This document shows positions 63,982 to 64,000 of a DNA stretch of 64,000 nucleotides, one piece after another; position 1 is the stretch's first letter, and every line of letters starts with the position of its first letter. The notes below the pieces were generated by a model, which was not told the DNA's origin, made no database searches, and was given only the letters and a program-made list of their open reading frames with translations. A program made the translations under genes and the position numbers. Source of the stretch: Bacteroides finegoldii DSM 17565 (GTDB lineage: Bacteria > Bacteroidota > Bacteroidia > Bacteroidales > Bacteroidaceae); contig NZ_GG688320.1 in assembly GCF_000156195.1 (NCBI RefSeq), forward strand, positions 207,925 to 271,924. The letters are read 5' to 3'.

Positions 63982-64000
63982 TTATTCTGCACCATCTTCC
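63982..64000 (-). CDS. Possible 3' end of a minus-strand gene
   Basis: Reading in from the right edge on the minus strand gives EDGAE and a TAA stop at 63982-63984, directly before a strong minus-strand terminator. Only six codons are visible, so no product can be proposed; the terminator is the main support. Confidence 0.35.

Noticed and set aside
1..64000. Horizontal transfer marks such as integrases, insertion sequences or tRNA attachment sites around the two PULs
   Set aside because: None were found; gene order, promoter type and codon use look native to Bacteroides.

Overview
The window is chromosomal DNA of a gut Bacteroides, close in gene content to the B. thetaiotaomicron/B. ovatus group (species not resolved). 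The evidence is tandem SusC/SusD pairs, hybrid two-component system (HTCS) regulators, Bacteroidota promoter boxes of the form TAnnTTTG, lipoproteins with acidic export tags after the lipobox cysteine, and almost no Shine-Dalgarno sequences. I see no tRNA, rRNA, insertion sequence, integrase or CRISPR array.

Region 1 (1-25.9 kb) is a polysaccharide utilisation locus (PUL) that looks built for rhamnogalacturonan-I, the branched part of pectin. A truncated HTCS sensor (1-1613) faces a double-domain CE12 rhamnogalacturonan acetylesterase. A long minus-strand operon runs from 18.4 kb down to 3.5 kb: two fimbrillin-like lipoproteins, SusC, SusD, a second SusC, a second SusD, and a PL11 rhamnogalacturonan lyase. 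It meets the CE12 gene at a shared terminator. To its right are a GH43-like enzyme on the minus strand and a plus-strand set of GH2, CE12 and GH28.

Region 2 (25.9-36.4 kb) is a block of ordinary genes: a PatB/MalY-type aminotransferase, a HAD phosphatase, a PIF1-like helicase with TPR repeats, an AsmA-like protein, a Sua5/YciO/YrdC protein, nagB, a flavodiiron protein and a TIGR01212-type radical SAM protein. A candidate small RNA lies at about 36.56-36.70 kb.

Region 3 (36.7-63.9 kb) is a second PUL, for homogalacturonan, the smooth part of pectin. It has a PL1 pectate lyase facing a SusC-SusD-fibronectin/DUF4957-CE8-PL1-PL1 operon, a complete HTCS, two fusion enzymes (CE12-CE8 and GH105-CE8), and an uptake cassette. 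The cassette holds a GatC-like permease, a KduI isomerase with an export signal, and an ExuT-like MFS transporter. Together these suggest a route: surface demethylation and lyase cleavage, import by SusCD, periplasmic trimming by GH105, periplasmic isomerisation by KduI, then inner-membrane uptake.

The least explained features are non-coding. There are two arrays of 22-bp imperfect-palindrome repeats (18889-18976 and 57105-57303), two copies of a dispersed inverted-repeat element (50530-50594 and 62147-62245), paired 15-bp direct repeats at 22-bp spacing upstream of the uptake cassette, and the candidate small RNA. The exported KduI and the PTS-type permease without visible PTS partners are the most interesting protein-level observations.
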